From Acidocella sp. (GTDB lineage Bacteria > Pseudomonadota > Alphaproteobacteria > Acetobacterales > Acetobacteraceae), in the NCBI RefSeq assembly GCF_027352905.1, contig NZ_DAIEIF010000021.1, positions 1 to 46,272 on the forward strand: a stretch of DNA of 46,272 nucleotides, in the 5' to 3' direction. Of this stretch, positions 11,712 to 19,856 are shown one piece after another. The stretch's first letter is position 1. Every line of letters begins with the position of its first letter. A program made the translations under genes and the position numbers. The notes under the pieces are model-generated. The model saw only the letters and a program-made list of their open reading frames with translations, had not been told where the DNA came from and did not search any database.

Positions 11712-13646
11712 TCAGGCGGCGCGGTTGTCCACCAGCTCGGTTACCACGCCGGGATCGGCGAGGGTGGAGGTGTCGCCCAGGCTGTCGGTCTCGTTGGCGG
11801 CGATCTTGCGCAGAATGCGGCGCATGATCTTGCCCGAGCGGGTCTTGGGCAGGCCCGGCGCCCATTGGATCACATCCGGCGCGGCGATCGGCCCAATCTC
11901 CCGCCGCACCCAGGCGATGAGCTCCTTGCGCAACTCCTCGTTCGGCTCGATCCCCTCCTTCAGCGTGACATAGGCGTAGATGCCCTGGCCCTTGAGCTCG
12001 TGCGGGTAGCCGACCACGGCCGCCTCCGCCACCGCCTTATGGGCGACGAGGGCGGATTCCACCTCGGCGGTGCCCATGCGGTGGCCGGAGACGTTGATGA
12101 CGTCATCCACCCGCCCGGTGATCCAGTAATACCCGTCCGCGTCGCGGCGGGCGCCGTCGCCGGTGAAATACAAGTGCTTGAAGGTGGAAAAATAGGTCTG
12201 CACGAAGCGGGCATGGTCGCCATAGACGCTGCGCATCTGCCCCGGCCAGCTTTCCTTGATGCAGAGATTACCCTCCGCCACGCCGCTCAGCTCCTTGCCC
12301 GCGCCATCCACGATGACCGGGAGCACGCCCGGCAGCGGCTTGGCGGCGGAGCCGGGCTTGAGCGCCATCGCCCCTTCCAGCGGCGACATCAAGATCCCGC
12401 CCGTTTCCGTCTGCCACCACGTATCCACGATCGGGCAGCGGTCCTCGCCGACGACGTGATAATACCAGCGCCACGCCTCGGGGTTGATCGGCTCGCCCAC
12501 CGAGCCCAGCAGGCGCAGGCTCTTGCGGGAGGTTTTCTTCACCGGCCCCTCTCCCTCGCGCATCAGCGCGCGGATGGCGGTGGGAGCGGTGTAGAAGATA
12601 TTGACCTGGTGTTTGTCCACCACCTCCCAGAAGCGCGAGCTGCTGGGATAGCTGGGGATGCCCTCAAACATCAGCGTCGTCGCGCCATTGGCGAGCGGCC
12701 CGTAGACGATATAGGTGTGGCCGGTCACCCAGCCGATATCGGCGGTGCACCAATACACCTCGCCGGGCCGGTAATCGAACACGTATTGGTGGGTGTAGCT
12801 CGCCCAGACCATGTAGCCGCCGGTGGTGTGGAGCACGCCCTTGGGCTTGCCCGTCGAGCCGGAGGTATAAAGGATGAATAGCGGGTCCTCGGCGTTCATC
12901 TCCACCGCCGCATGGGTGGGGGCGGCCTTCGCGGTCTCCTCATGGTACCAGAGGTCTCGCCCGGCCTGCATCTCCACCGCGCCGCCGGTGACCCTCGCGA
13001 CGATGACGGTCTTGACGCTCGGGCAGGTTTTCAGCGCCTCGTCCGCATTCGCCTTCAACGCCACCCGGCGGCCGCCGCGGCGGCCCTCATCGGCGGTGAT
13101 CAGCGCCACCGAGCCGCAATCCTGGATGCGGCTGGCGAGGCTGTCCGGCGAGAAGCCGCCGAACACCACGGAATGGATGGCGCCGATGCGCGCGCAGGCC
13201 AGCACCGCCGCCGCCGCCTCCACCACCATCGGCAGATAGATGGTGACGACGTCCCCCTTCTTGATCCCCTGGGCGGTCAGCACATTGGCGAGGCGGCAGA
13301 CCTGCTCGTGCAGTTGCCGGTAGGTGACTTTGTGGGACTGGCCGGGGTCGTCCCCCTCCCAGATGATCGCCACCGCGTCGCCGCGCTCGGCCAGATGCCG
13401 GTCCAGGCAGTTGGCGGCGGCGTTCAGCGTGCCGTCCTCGAACCATTTGATCGAGACCTCGTCCGCGAAGCTGGCATTCTTTATCCGGGTGGGGGGCTTC
13501 ATCCAGGTGATGCGCTTGCATTCCTCGGCCCAAAATCCGTCCGGGTCCTCGGCGGCGCGCTTGCACATCTCCTCATACCGCGCGGCGTCGATGAAGGATC
13601 TGGCGGCGATTTCCGGCTTGACCGGAATGAGATCGGTGTCGGACAA
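11712..13646 (-). CDS. acs: Acetyl-coenzyme A synthetase
   Basis: This enzyme of about 644 residues converts acetate, ATP and CoA to acetyl-CoA. Typical Acs features include the N-terminal [25 protein letters not shown] region, the adenylation motif [32 protein letters not shown], the [24 protein letters not shown] hinge and the C-terminal [17 protein letters not shown], whose Lys is the known regulatory acetylation site of the family. I place the start at TTG 13644-13646 (protein beginning MSDTDLIPV) because GGAGGG stands exactly 7 bases upstream; an upstream in-frame TTG at 13679 lacks such a site. Length is close to the E. coli enzyme. No acetyltransferase or actP is adjacent. Confidence 0.96.
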   Translation of the reverse strand: MSDTDLIPVKPEIAARSFIDAARYEEMCKRAAEDPDGFWAEECKRITWMKPPTRIKNASFADEVSIKWFEDGTLNAAANCLDRHLAERGDAVAIIWEGDDPGQSHKVTYRQLHEQVCRLANVLTAQGIKKGDVVTIYLPMVVEAAAAVLACARIGAIHSVVFGGFSPDSLASRIQDCGSVALITADEGRRGGRRVALKANADEALKTCPSVKTVIVARVTGGAVEMQAGRDLWYHEETAKAAPTHAAVEMNAEDPLFILYTSGSTGKPKGVLHTTGGYMVWASYTHQYVFDYRPGEVYWCTADIGWVTGHTYIVYGPLANGATTLMFEGIPSYPSSSRFWEVVDKHQVNIFYTAPTAIRALMREGEGPVKKTSRKSLRLLGSVGEPINPEAWRWYYHVVGEDRCPIVDTWWQTETGGILMSPLEGAMALKPGSAAKPLPGVLPVIVDGAGKELSGVAEGNLCIKESWPGQMRSVYGDHARFVQTYFSTFKHLYFTGDGARRDADGYYWITGRVDDVINVSGHRMGTAEVESALVAHKAVAEAAVVGYPHELKGQGIYAYVTLKEGIEPNEELRKELIAWVRREIGPIAAPDVIQWAPGLPKTRSGKIMRRILRKIAANETDSLGDTSTLADPGVVTELVDNRAA

Positions 13647-13747
13647 AGCGTGGCCCTCCAGCTTGTTTTTTGGCTTCAACGATTATGGCAAACTTCCCGC
13701 CGGCGTGAAAGCGCGTTCCGCATCTGCGCCCGGTTCTTGCCGAGTCG

Positions 13748-13777
13748 TTGACAAACCCCCACATTTCTGTGCCTGAT
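13748..13777 (+). promoter_or_regulatory. Candidate promoter of the cold-shock gene
   Basis: A perfect TTGACA lies at 13748-13753, with a weak CTGATT-like -10 about 18-19 bases later. If used, it would give a 5' leader of roughly 130 bases, in line with long leaders of csp genes. The poor -10 keeps confidence low. Confidence 0.35.
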
Positions 13778-13865
13778 TTTGCCGCAATCGATTTCAGACT
13801 TTGGCTTGAGTTCACGCGCGCTTCGCGGGCCGGACGCAGACAAGGCGGCAAAACCCCCGATTGTT

Positions 13866-13885
13866 CCGGCCAGCCTTTTGGCCGG
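13866..13885 (+). promoter_or_regulatory. Hairpin in the cold-shock gene leader
   Basis: CCGGCCA (13866-13872) and TGGCCGG (13879-13885) form a 7-base-pair stem with a 6-base loop, 12 bases before the GGAGGAG ribosome-binding site of the csp gene. There is no T-run, so it is not a terminator. A structural role in temperature-dependent translation is an inference from other csp leaders. Confidence 0.35.
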
Positions 13886-13912
13886 GCCCGCAGAGTTGGA
13901 GGAGCGAAGACT

Positions 13913-14116
13913 ATGCCAAGCGGCACCGTGAAATGGTTCAACACGACGAAGGGTTACGGATTCATCGTGCCGCAGGATGGCGGCAAGGATGTGTTCGTTC
14001 ATATCACCGCGGTGCAGGCCGCCGGCCTGCGCGGGCTGGATGAGGGCCAGCAGGTGAGTTTCGACATCACCAAGGAACGCGGCAAGGACGCCGCCATCAA
14101 CATCAAGCCGGTCTGA
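13913..14116 (+). CDS. Cold-shock domain protein (CspA family)
   Basis: This 67-residue single cold-shock domain protein is a nucleic-acid chaperone that binds single-stranded RNA and DNA. Both RNP motifs are intact: KGYGFIVP (RNP1, KGFGFI-like) and DVFVHITAV (RNP2). It ends PV after a short C-terminal strand. ATG 13913 has GGAGGAG 8 bases upstream. The leader of more than 200 bases contains a TTGACA box and a hairpin. It converges on the aldolase gene with only 4 bases between stops; the sequence TGAGCGCTCA there is a perfect palindrome containing both stop codons. Confidence 0.97.
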   Translation: MPSGTVKWFNTTKGYGFIVPQDGGKDVFVHITAVQAAGLRGLDEGQQVSFDITKERGKDAAINIKPV

Positions 14117-14120
14117 GCGC

Positions 14121-14771
14121 TCACCCCTTTGGCCGGTTGGGCCGGTAGGCGGTGGCGAATTGCTCCACCGCCTCGGCCACCTCGCGCTCGCTGAGCAGCA
14201 CAGGCCCGCCCGCCTGGAGCGAGAGCAGATAATGCTGGGCCAGCGCCTCCAGCTCGGTGGCGGCGGCCAGCGCGCCATGCACGTCCGCGCCCAGGGCCAG
14301 CCCGCCGTGATTGGCCATCAGGCAGGCCGTGCGCCCCGCCAGCGCCCGCAGCAGGGCCTGGGAGAGGGCGGCGGTGCCGAAGAGCGCATACTCCGCGCAG
14401 CGCAGCGGCGCGCCGCCGAACCGGGCGATCATGTAATGGCAGGCAGGAATTTCCCGCCGCGCCATGGCGAGCGCGGTGGTATGCGGCGCGTGGTGGTGGA
14501 CGATGCCACCCGCCTCGGGCCGGGTGAGATAGATGTCGAGATGAAACCGCCATTCCGATGACGGGCGCCAGCGCCCCTCGAAACCGCCATCCTCATGGAG
14601 CACCGGGATCATCTCCGGGGTAAGCTCCGCGTAAGGCACAGCCGAGGGGGTGATGAGAATCCCCTCCGGCGCGCGCAGCGAGACATTGCCGGCCGTGCCC
14701 ACCGCCAATCCGCGCGCCGCCATCTCCCGCGCCGCGGCGATCAGCTCCCGCCGCCAGCCAGCGCCGCTCAT
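14121..14771 (-). CDS. Class II aldolase/adducin family protein (FucA-like)
   Basis: This 216-residue zinc-dependent aldolase resembles L-fuculose-1-phosphate aldolase. Key residues even share FucA numbering: catalytic Glu73 (SSEW), zinc ligands His92 and His94 (VHHHAPHT) and His155 (LMANHGG), plus Tyr113. The phosphate-binding TAGNVS motif is at residues 26-31. It could act on fuculose phosphate, on a related sugar phosphate, or on methylthioribulose phosphate-like substrates; no pathway genes lie nearby to decide. Its ATG overlaps the stop of an upstream gene for an unknown exported protein (ATGA, 14768-14771), so the two are translationally coupled. Confidence 0.92.
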   Translation of the reverse strand: MSGAGWRRELIAAAREMAARGLAVGTAGNVSLRAPEGILITPSAVPYAELTPEMIPVLHEDGGFEGRWRPSSEWRFHLDIYLTRPEAGGIVHHHAPHTTALAMARREIPACHYMIARFGGAPLRCAEYALFGTAALSQALLRALAGRTACLMANHGGLALGADVHGALAAATELEALAQHYLLSLQAGGPVLLSEREVAEAVEQFATAYRPNRPKG

Positions 14772-15637
14772 TGCGCCGGGGCGGCGAAAGCGAGCTCGGG
14801 AGAGACGCTGACGCTCTTGCCATTCCAGCGCAGATCGAGCGCCGCCTTCCGCTCCGGGGCGCTGGGGAAATCATGCGCGGCGCAGGCGGTTTTGGCGTCG
14901 CTGGCGCTTACGTAGACGATATGGGCCAAGGCGCCGCCCGGGACGGGGGCGAGATTCTCGATGGCCAGCAGCACCGCCCGCCCCGCCCCCAGCGTTTGGC
15001 AATTGGCGTTGGGGTCGAGCGTGCCGCGCAGATCGCTGGCGCTCAGCACGTGGCGCGTCTGGCCGGGCGGCAGCGTTTCCTGGGTCACGGCGCTGTCCGC
15101 CTCGCCCTGGCCCTCCCAGCTGGTGAGGCAGAGAAACACCGCCTGGCCGGTGGGGTTGAGGGAGACGCAGCGATCCGCCTGGCCGCCCGGATACCAGCCC
15201 TGGCGCCGCCAGCCCTGCGGCCCGCGCCTGAAGAGAATGCCGCCGCCGAAATTGGTGGCGTGCGGCTCGAAACTGCCTTCATAGGTCACATAGGCCTCAT
15301 CCGCGCCCGCGCTGGTGAGATGGCCGAGAATAACGGTGTCGAGGCTGATGCCGAGACCGAGCCCGGCCCCGCCGTAATCCTGGGAGGGATAGCCGGGCAG
15401 CGAGGCGCATTGATGCGCGAAGCCTTGGGCGGGGCCGCCGGCCCCGGCGCAGACCAGCGGCAGAAACGCCGCCTGTTCGGCGGCGGTGAGGGGGCGGGGG
15501 TCGTGATTGGCCGCCGCCGGGGGAGGGCCGCCGCCCGGATGTTTTTCTTCGCCGCCGCCCTGCCCGCGTGGCCAGAGCAGGAAAGCGCCGGCGGCGATGA
15601 TGACGAGCAGCGAGAACAAGGCGGCGAGACGGCGCAT
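14768..15637 (-). CDS. Exported or membrane-anchored protein of unknown function
   Basis: I do not recognise this 289-residue protein. It starts MRRLAALFSLLVIIAAGAFLLW (start ATG 15635-15637), a single N-terminal hydrophobic helix that serves as a signal anchor or uncleaved signal, followed by a Gly/Pro-rich linker and a periplasmic domain of about 240 residues. That domain has several cysteines (for example LPLVCAG, QCASLPG, DRCVSLN, VFLCLTS, NCQTLG, KTACAAHD), enough for disulfide pairs. Text such as DEAYVTYEGSFEPHATNFGGGILFRR suggests a beta-rich fold. There is no lipobox. It is translationally coupled to the FucA-like aldolase and diverges from the polysaccharide export lipoprotein. The frame stays open further upstream, but the signal-like N-terminus marks the start. 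Confidence 0.8.
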   Translation of the reverse strand: MRRLAALFSLLVIIAAGAFLLWPRGQGGGEEKHPGGGPPPAAANHDPRPLTAAEQAAFLPLVCAGAGGPAQGFAHQCASLPGYPSQDYGGAGLGLGISLDTVILGHLTSAGADEAYVTYEGSFEPHATNFGGGILFRRGPQGWRRQGWYPGGQADRCVSLNPTGQAVFLCLTSWEGQGEADSAVTQETLPPGQTRHVLSASDLRGTLDPNANCQTLGAGRAVLLAIENLAPVPGGALAHIVYVSASDAKTACAAHDFPSAPERKAALDLRWNGKSVSVSPELAFAAPAQ

Positions 15638-15721
15638 GCGAAACCCCCGGTGAGTCGGGATTCGCTTTGCCGCGTTTCCCGGCTCCGGTAAACAGGGCGG
15701 GAGATACGGGAGTTTATCCGC

Positions 15722-16279
15722 ATGCTGTACCGGCGCGGCGTTTTCGGCGGCCTGGCCCTGCTGCTCTCCGGCTGCGCCTCCTGGCGGGCGCCCGGGGCGC
15801 ATCTGCCCCCCTTGCCCGCCCCGCCGCCCGGTCCCTACCGGCTGGGCCCGGGCGACGCGCTCGCCATCCGCGTCTATGACCAGCCGCAGCTCTCCGGCAG
15901 CTATCACGTGGATGACAGCGGCGCCGTCGACATGCCCTTGCTGGGGCCGGTGCAAGCGGGCGGGGCCAGCCCGGATCAGCTCGCCGCGCGCATAGCCGCC
16001 GCGCTGCGCCAGCGCCAGTTCATTCTCAACCCCTCGGTGGCGGTGGAGGTCGCGGCCTACCGGCCTTTTTATATTCTGGGCGAGGTCAACGCGCCCGGCC
16101 AATATCCCTTCCGCCCGGGCATGAGCGTACTGACGGCGGTGTCCATCGCGGGCGGCTTCACCGACCGGGCGGAGACGGGTTATGTCGGCGTCACCCGCGG
16201 CGGCAGCCAATACCGCGCCTCGCCCGCCGCGCCGGTGCAGCCGGGGGATGTCATCACCGTGTTCGAGCGTCGGTTCTGA
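15722..16279 (+). CDS. Outer-membrane polysaccharide export lipoprotein (Wza/OPX-like)
   Basis: This 185-residue protein has a lipoprotein signal with lipobox LLSGC (lipidated Cys18) followed by a polysaccharide biosynthesis/export domain (YRLGPGDALAIRVYDQPQLSGSYHVDDSGAVDMPLLG, about residues 39-75) and one SLBB-like segment (FYILGEVNAPGQYPFRPGMSVLTAVSIAGGF). It is short: there is no second SLBB repeat and no C-terminal amphipathic helix like that of E. coli Wza, so it belongs with the small OPX proteins. No Wzc kinase, polymerase or glycosyltransferase cluster is adjacent. ATG 15722 has GGGAG 9 bases upstream. It converges on the dihydroorotase gene with 6 bases between stops. Confidence 0.92.
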   Translation: MLYRRGVFGGLALLLSGCASWRAPGAHLPPLPAPPPGPYRLGPGDALAIRVYDQPQLSGSYHVDDSGAVDMPLLGPVQAGGASPDQLAARIAAALRQRQFILNPSVAVEVAAYRPFYILGEVNAPGQYPFRPGMSVLTAVSIAGGFTDRAETGYVGVTRGGSQYRASPAAPVQPGDVITVFERRF

Positions 16280-16285
16280 ACGGAT

Positions 16286-17611
16286 TCAGGAGCGGAAGCT
16301 CACCGGGCGGCCGATGGGCTCGCCGGTCACCTGCCCCTCATACATCACCACCTGGCCGCGAATGATCGTCGCCACCGGCCAGCCGGTGCATTCCACTCCG
16401 TCGAAGGGCGTCCAGCCGCAGGGGCTGGCGATCCAGCGGTTTTCGATCCGCCGAACCGCGCGGAGATCCACCACCGAGAAATCGGCGTCGTTGCCGGCGA
16501 CGATGCGGCCCTTGCCCACCGCGCCGTAAATGCGGGCCGGGCCTTCCGCCATCAGCTGCGCCAGCCGCAGCAAGGAGAGCCGGCCCGCATGCACCTGCGT
16601 CAGCATCAGCGGCAGCAGGGTTTGCACCCCGGTCAGCCCGGCGGCGGTGGCCGGCCAGGGCCGCTCCTTGGCGGCGCGGGGGTGGGGGGCATGGTCGGAG
16701 GCGATGTTGTCCACCGTGCCATCCGCCACCGCCGCCCAGGCCGCTTCCATATGGCGCTTCTCGCGCAAGGGCGGGTTCATCACCGCGTAGCCGCGCAGGC
16801 GCTCATATACTTCCGGCGCGCATTGCAGCAGATGGTTCACCAGCACCTCGCAGCCCACCAGATCCTTCTGCCCGCGCAGGAAGGCGAATTCCTCGGCCGT
16901 CGACACATGAAGGATATGAGCGGGGCGGCCGGTGCGCCGGGCGATGGCGGTGATGCGGCGCGTGCCTTTGAAGGCGCATTCCACGTCGCGCCACTGGCAA
17001 TGGTCGCTATAGGGGCCGCCCTGGGCAAAAAGGGGCTTGCGCTCCTGCAGCCGCTCCTCATCCTCGGCATGGAAGGCGACCCGCCGCCGCCCGGAGCGCA
17101 TCAGCCGCTCGATGCTCGCATCGTCCGCCACCAGCAGGTCCCCGGTGGAGGACCCGGCGAAGACCTTCATCGCGCAGATGCCGGGCAGGGTTTCCAGCGC
17201 GCCGCTCTCGTCGAGATTTTCCCTCGTCGCGCCGGCGAACAGGCCGATTTCGCACCAGCTATGCCCGGCGATATAGTGGTGCTTGGCCGTGAGGCTGGCC
17301 GCGTCCACGCCGGGCGGAGTGGTGTTGGGCATGTCGAAGGCCGCCGTCACCCCGCCCAGCACCGCCCCGAGCGAGCCGGAGCGCATGTCTTCCACCCCCG
17401 GTATGCCGCCCTGGCCGCCATCGCGGAAATGGACATGCGGGTCGATGATGCCGGGCAGCACGTGCAGCCCATAGGCGTTGAAGCGCGCCGCCGCCGCGCC
17501 GAGCCGGGCGCCGATGGCGGCGATCCGCCCGTCCTGGACCGCCACATCCGCCGCCGCTTCGCCCCAGGGGAAAAGCACGGTGCCGTTTTCCAGGATCAGA
17601 TCGTAGCTCAT
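16286..17611 (-). CDS. pyrC: Dihydroorotase
   Basis: This 441-residue amidohydrolase should cyclise carbamoyl-aspartate to dihydroorotate in pyrimidine synthesis. Metal ligands typical of the family are visible: the HxH pair in GIIDPHVHFRDGG, the carboxylated Lys in MKVFAGSSTGDLL, His in AFHAEDEE, His in VLVNHLLQ, and the Asp of ASDHAPHPR. The KVF-GSSTG block resembles the bacterial dihydroorotase group in which this lysine is conserved. Allantoinase and hydantoinase are more distant alternatives. The gene begins 3 bases after the glycosyltransferase gene, an unusual partner. The carAB genes of the same pathway are about 5-10 kb away. Confidence 0.87.
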   Translation of the reverse strand: MSYDLILENGTVLFPWGEAAADVAVQDGRIAAIGARLGAAAARFNAYGLHVLPGIIDPHVHFRDGGQGGIPGVEDMRSGSLGAVLGGVTAAFDMPNTTPPGVDAASLTAKHHYIAGHSWCEIGLFAGATRENLDESGALETLPGICAMKVFAGSSTGDLLVADDASIERLMRSGRRRVAFHAEDEERLQERKPLFAQGGPYSDHCQWRDVECAFKGTRRITAIARRTGRPAHILHVSTAEEFAFLRGQKDLVGCEVLVNHLLQCAPEVYERLRGYAVMNPPLREKRHMEAAWAAVADGTVDNIASDHAPHPRAAKERPWPATAAGLTGVQTLLPLMLTQVHAGRLSLLRLAQLMAEGPARIYGAVGKGRIVAGNDADFSVVDLRAVRRIENRWIASPCGWTPFDGVECTGWPVATIIRGQVVMYEGQVTGEPIGRPVSFRS

Positions 17612-17614
17612 GAA

Positions 17615-18514
17615 TTATGGTCCTCGGCCGAGAAGCGCCAGGGCGGCGGCGGCGGCGGCCTCGACGCTGAGCCCGGCCATCGGCGCCTCGCCCTCCGGCC
17701 CCGGCGCCACGGCGATGGCGGTGCGAGGCCCGGCGGGAGCGTACTCGCTGGCGCGCGAACGGCCAAACAGGCCGAGCGTCGGCGCCCCCGCCGCCGCGGC
17801 GAGATGCATGAGGCCGGAATCATTGCCGACGAACAGGCTTGCCCGGCGCAGGCAGGCGGCGGCCTCGGGCAAGGTGAGCCGCCCGGTGAGGTCGAGCGCG
17901 CCGGGCAAGCCGGCGAGAACCGGCGCGGCCATCGCGGCCTCCGCCGCGCCCGGCCCGCCGAACACCGCGGCGCGCGCCCCGGGAAGGGAGCGCCGCAATT
18001 CATAAAACAAATTTATGAATCGCTCCGGCGGCCAGAGCTTTCCCGCCCAATTGGCGGTGGGGGCGAGGGCAATGAACGGGCCTTCGCCCAGCAGGGCCGC
18101 CGCCTTGGCCTCGTCGGCGGGGGCGGTCCAGACCACCGGCAGGGGCGGCGGGTCGTAGCCCAGCGCGGCCGCCAGCTGGGCATAGCGGCGGCCCGGGCGG
18201 CGGCCGCCGCGCAGAATCCGCCGCTTGCGCGCGGCGAGAGCCAGGGTGAGGCCGGAGCCGCGCACATCCACCGCCAGATCCCAGATCTGCGGAACGAGCT
18301 TGGTCCAGAGCCGCGCCCAGTGCAGGTCGAACCGCTCTTTTTTGAAAATGATCAGCCGGTCCAGCGCGGGAAAGCGGGTGAACACCCCCGCCGCCACCGT
18401 GCCGCAGGCGATGGTGAAGCGGGCCTGCGGATGGGACTGACGCAGCGCCTCGAGTATCCCGCAGGAGATAACGGCGTCGCCGATGCGCGAGGAGGTGACG
18501 AACAGAATCCGCAT
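17615..18514 (-). CDS. Glycosyltransferase family 9 (ADP-heptose:LPS heptosyltransferase-like)
   Basis: This 299-residue protein begins MRILFVTSSRIGDAVISCGILEALRQSHPQA, the N-terminal nucleotide-sugar fold of GT9 enzymes, and contains the C-terminal signature FVGNDSGLMHLAAAAGAPTLGLFG together with LAPTANWAGKLWPPERF. GT9 members transfer heptose to the LPS inner core or related sugars; the exact acceptor is not readable. I chose ATG 18514 because the family starts at this strand, although the frame is open much further upstream and the ribosome-binding site is weak. It is the first gene of a pair with the dihydroorotase gene and diverges from ygfZ, with 78 bases between them. Confidence 0.92.
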   Translation of the reverse strand: MRILFVTSSRIGDAVISCGILEALRQSHPQARFTIACGTVAAGVFTRFPALDRLIIFKKERFDLHWARLWTKLVPQIWDLAVDVRGSGLTLALAARKRRILRGGRRPGRRYAQLAAALGYDPPPLPVVWTAPADEAKAAALLGEGPFIALAPTANWAGKLWPPERFINLFYELRRSLPGARAAVFGGPGAAEAAMAAPVLAGLPGALDLTGRLTLPEAAACLRRASLFVGNDSGLMHLAAAAGAPTLGLFGRSRASEYAPAGPRTAIAVAPGPEGEAPMAGLSVEAAAAAALALLGRGP

Positions 18515-18592
18515 GGGCAGCGGCTGTAGCCCGCCGCCGCCGCCATCGCAAACCGGCTTGCGCCCGGGGCGGGGCGTGTCCATCTTGCCGCC

Positions 18593-19405
18593 ATGGATAA
18601 GATGGCGTTTCTGCCGGAGCGCGGCGTGGTGGAGCTGAGCGGGGCGGACCGGGTGGGTTTTCTCAACGGCCTGGTCAGCAACGATGTCGCCCGGGCCGGG
18701 CCGGGCCGGGCGGTGTGGGCGGCGCTTCTCACCCCGCAGGGCCGCTATCTCGTGGATTTCTTTATTTTTTCCGACGGGGAGAGGCTGTGTCTCGATACGC
18801 CCCGCGCCGCCATTCCCGGGCTCATCCAGAAGCTGCGCCGCTTCAAGCTGCGCGCCGCGGTGGAGATCGCCGACGTCTCGGAGCGGCTCGGCGTCTATGC
18901 GCTCTGGGGCGGCGGGCCGCCGCCGGCGAAAGACCCGCTCGCCGCCGCCGATCCGCGCCTGCCCGCCGCCGGGTATCGCCGCCTGCTGCCGCCGGGCATG
19001 GCCGCGAACGCGACGGCGGCGGAGTATGCGGCGCATCGCATCCCGCTCGGCCTGCCGGACGGGCCGCCCGATCTGGAACCCGACAAGACCCTGCTCTTGG
19101 AGGCGGGGTTCGACGAGCTGGGCGGGGTGGATTGGCAGAAAGGCTGCTATATGGGCCAGGAGCTGACGGCGCGGACCAAATATCGCGGTCTCGTCAAGCG
19201 CCGCCTGCTGCCGGTGCGGCTGGCCGCGCCCGGGGCGCTGCCCTGCACGCCGGTGCTGGCCGGGGAGCAGGAGGCGGGCACGCTGCGCTCCGGCGCGGGC
19301 GATATGGCGCTGGCGATGTTGCGGCTGGACGCGCTCGCCCGGCCGCTGGCGGCGGCGGGCGCGCCGCTGACCCCTTGCCCGCCCGCCTGGCTGAAATTGC
19401 CCTAG
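18593..19405 (+). CDS. ygfZ: Folate-binding Fe-S cluster assembly factor YgfZ/CAF17
   Basis: This 270-residue member of the YgfZ/GcvT superfamily helps maturation or repair of certain [4Fe-4S] proteins, using tetrahydrofolate. The family signature KGCYMGQE is at residues 183-190 with the conserved Cys185. The N-terminal part LSGADRVGFLNGLVSNDV and TPQGRYLVDFFIF match the aminomethyltransferase-like domain. Two in-frame ATGs (18593 and 18602) are possible starts and neither has a clear Shine-Dalgarno. Its stop and that of the convergent osmC-like gene sit in a short inverted repeat, CCTAGC-CT-GCTAGG. Confidence 0.93.
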   Translation: MDKMAFLPERGVVELSGADRVGFLNGLVSNDVARAGPGRAVWAALLTPQGRYLVDFFIFSDGERLCLDTPRAAIPGLIQKLRRFKLRAAVEIADVSERLGVYALWGGGPPPAKDPLAAADPRLPAAGYRRLLPPGMAANATAAEYAAHRIPLGLPDGPPDLEPDKTLLLEAGFDELGGVDWQKGCYMGQELTARTKYRGLVKRRLLPVRLAAPGALPCTPVLAGEQEAGTLRSGAGDMALAMLRLDALARPLAAAGAPLTPCPPAWLKLP

Positions 19406-19409
19406 CCTG

Positions 19410-19856
19410 CTAGGCCGTCAGCGCCGCGCCATCCGGCCCCCGCACGGTGACGGCGACGGCGATCCCCTCCCGCACGCTGGCGGTGACGGTGCAGAAATCC
19501 TCGAAGCTCGCCAAGGCCCGGTCAAGATGCGGCAATTGCGCCGCCGCCGCGCCGAGGGTGATTGTGACATCGACCTGGCGCACCCGCACGCGGTTGCGCT
19601 CGTTGCGGCCGGTGCGGCAGGTGACGGTGGCGGAGACCTCGCCGGGATTGCCATGATATTTGGCGCAGGCGAAGGTGAGGCTAGCGCAGAGGCAATTGGC
19701 GATGGCGGCGGCGAGCAGATGCTCGGGGGAGGGGCCGGAATCCTGGCCGATCGGCTCCGGCTGGTCCGCGATCAGCGTCGCGTATTGCGGTCCGAACTCG
19801 ACAAGATAGCGGTAGCCTTCCTGGCGGGTGATGTGGATGGTGACCTCGTCGCTCAT
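19410..19856 (-). CDS. OsmC family protein
   Basis: This 148-residue OsmC/Ohr-like protein would reduce organic or fatty-acid hydroperoxides with a Cys pair. The two conserved cysteines are present, Cys55 in [13 protein letters not shown] and Cys122 in [11 protein letters not shown], along with the conserved SPEHLLAAA helix. It belongs to the OsmC/YhfA-like group rather than clearly to Ohr. ATG 19856 overlaps the pirin stop (ATGA) and has GGGAGAAGAG just upstream, so the frame's longer N-terminal extension is rejected. Coupling to pirin suggests a shared redox or stress role. Confidence 0.9.
   Translation of the reverse strand: MSDEVTIHITRQEGYRYLVEFGPQYATLIADQPEPIGQDSGPSPEHLLAAAIANCLCASLTFACAKYHGNPGEVSATVTCRTGRNERNRVRVRQVDVTITLGAAAAQLPHLDRALASFEDFCTVTASVREGIAVAVTVRGPDGAALTA

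Noticed and set aside
14114-14123. TGAGCGCTCA palindrome over the csp and aldolase stops as a regulatory site
   Set aside because: Two opposed TGA stops alone create most of the symmetry, so a 10-bp palindrome here is weak evidence.
15638-16210. N-terminal extension of the unknown exported protein across the OPX gene
   Set aside because: The frame stays open but is antisense to the polysaccharide export gene, and a clear signal-like start occurs at 15637.
18515-19036. N-terminal extension of the GT9 protein across ygfZ
   Set aside because: It is antisense to ygfZ, and GT9 proteins begin at the MRILFVTSSRIGDAV strand.
19401-19414. CCTAGC-CT-GCTAGG repeat across the ygfZ and osmC-like stops as a bidirectional terminator
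   Set aside because: The stem would have only 6 bp with a 2-base loop and no T-run, so it is too small to be convincing.
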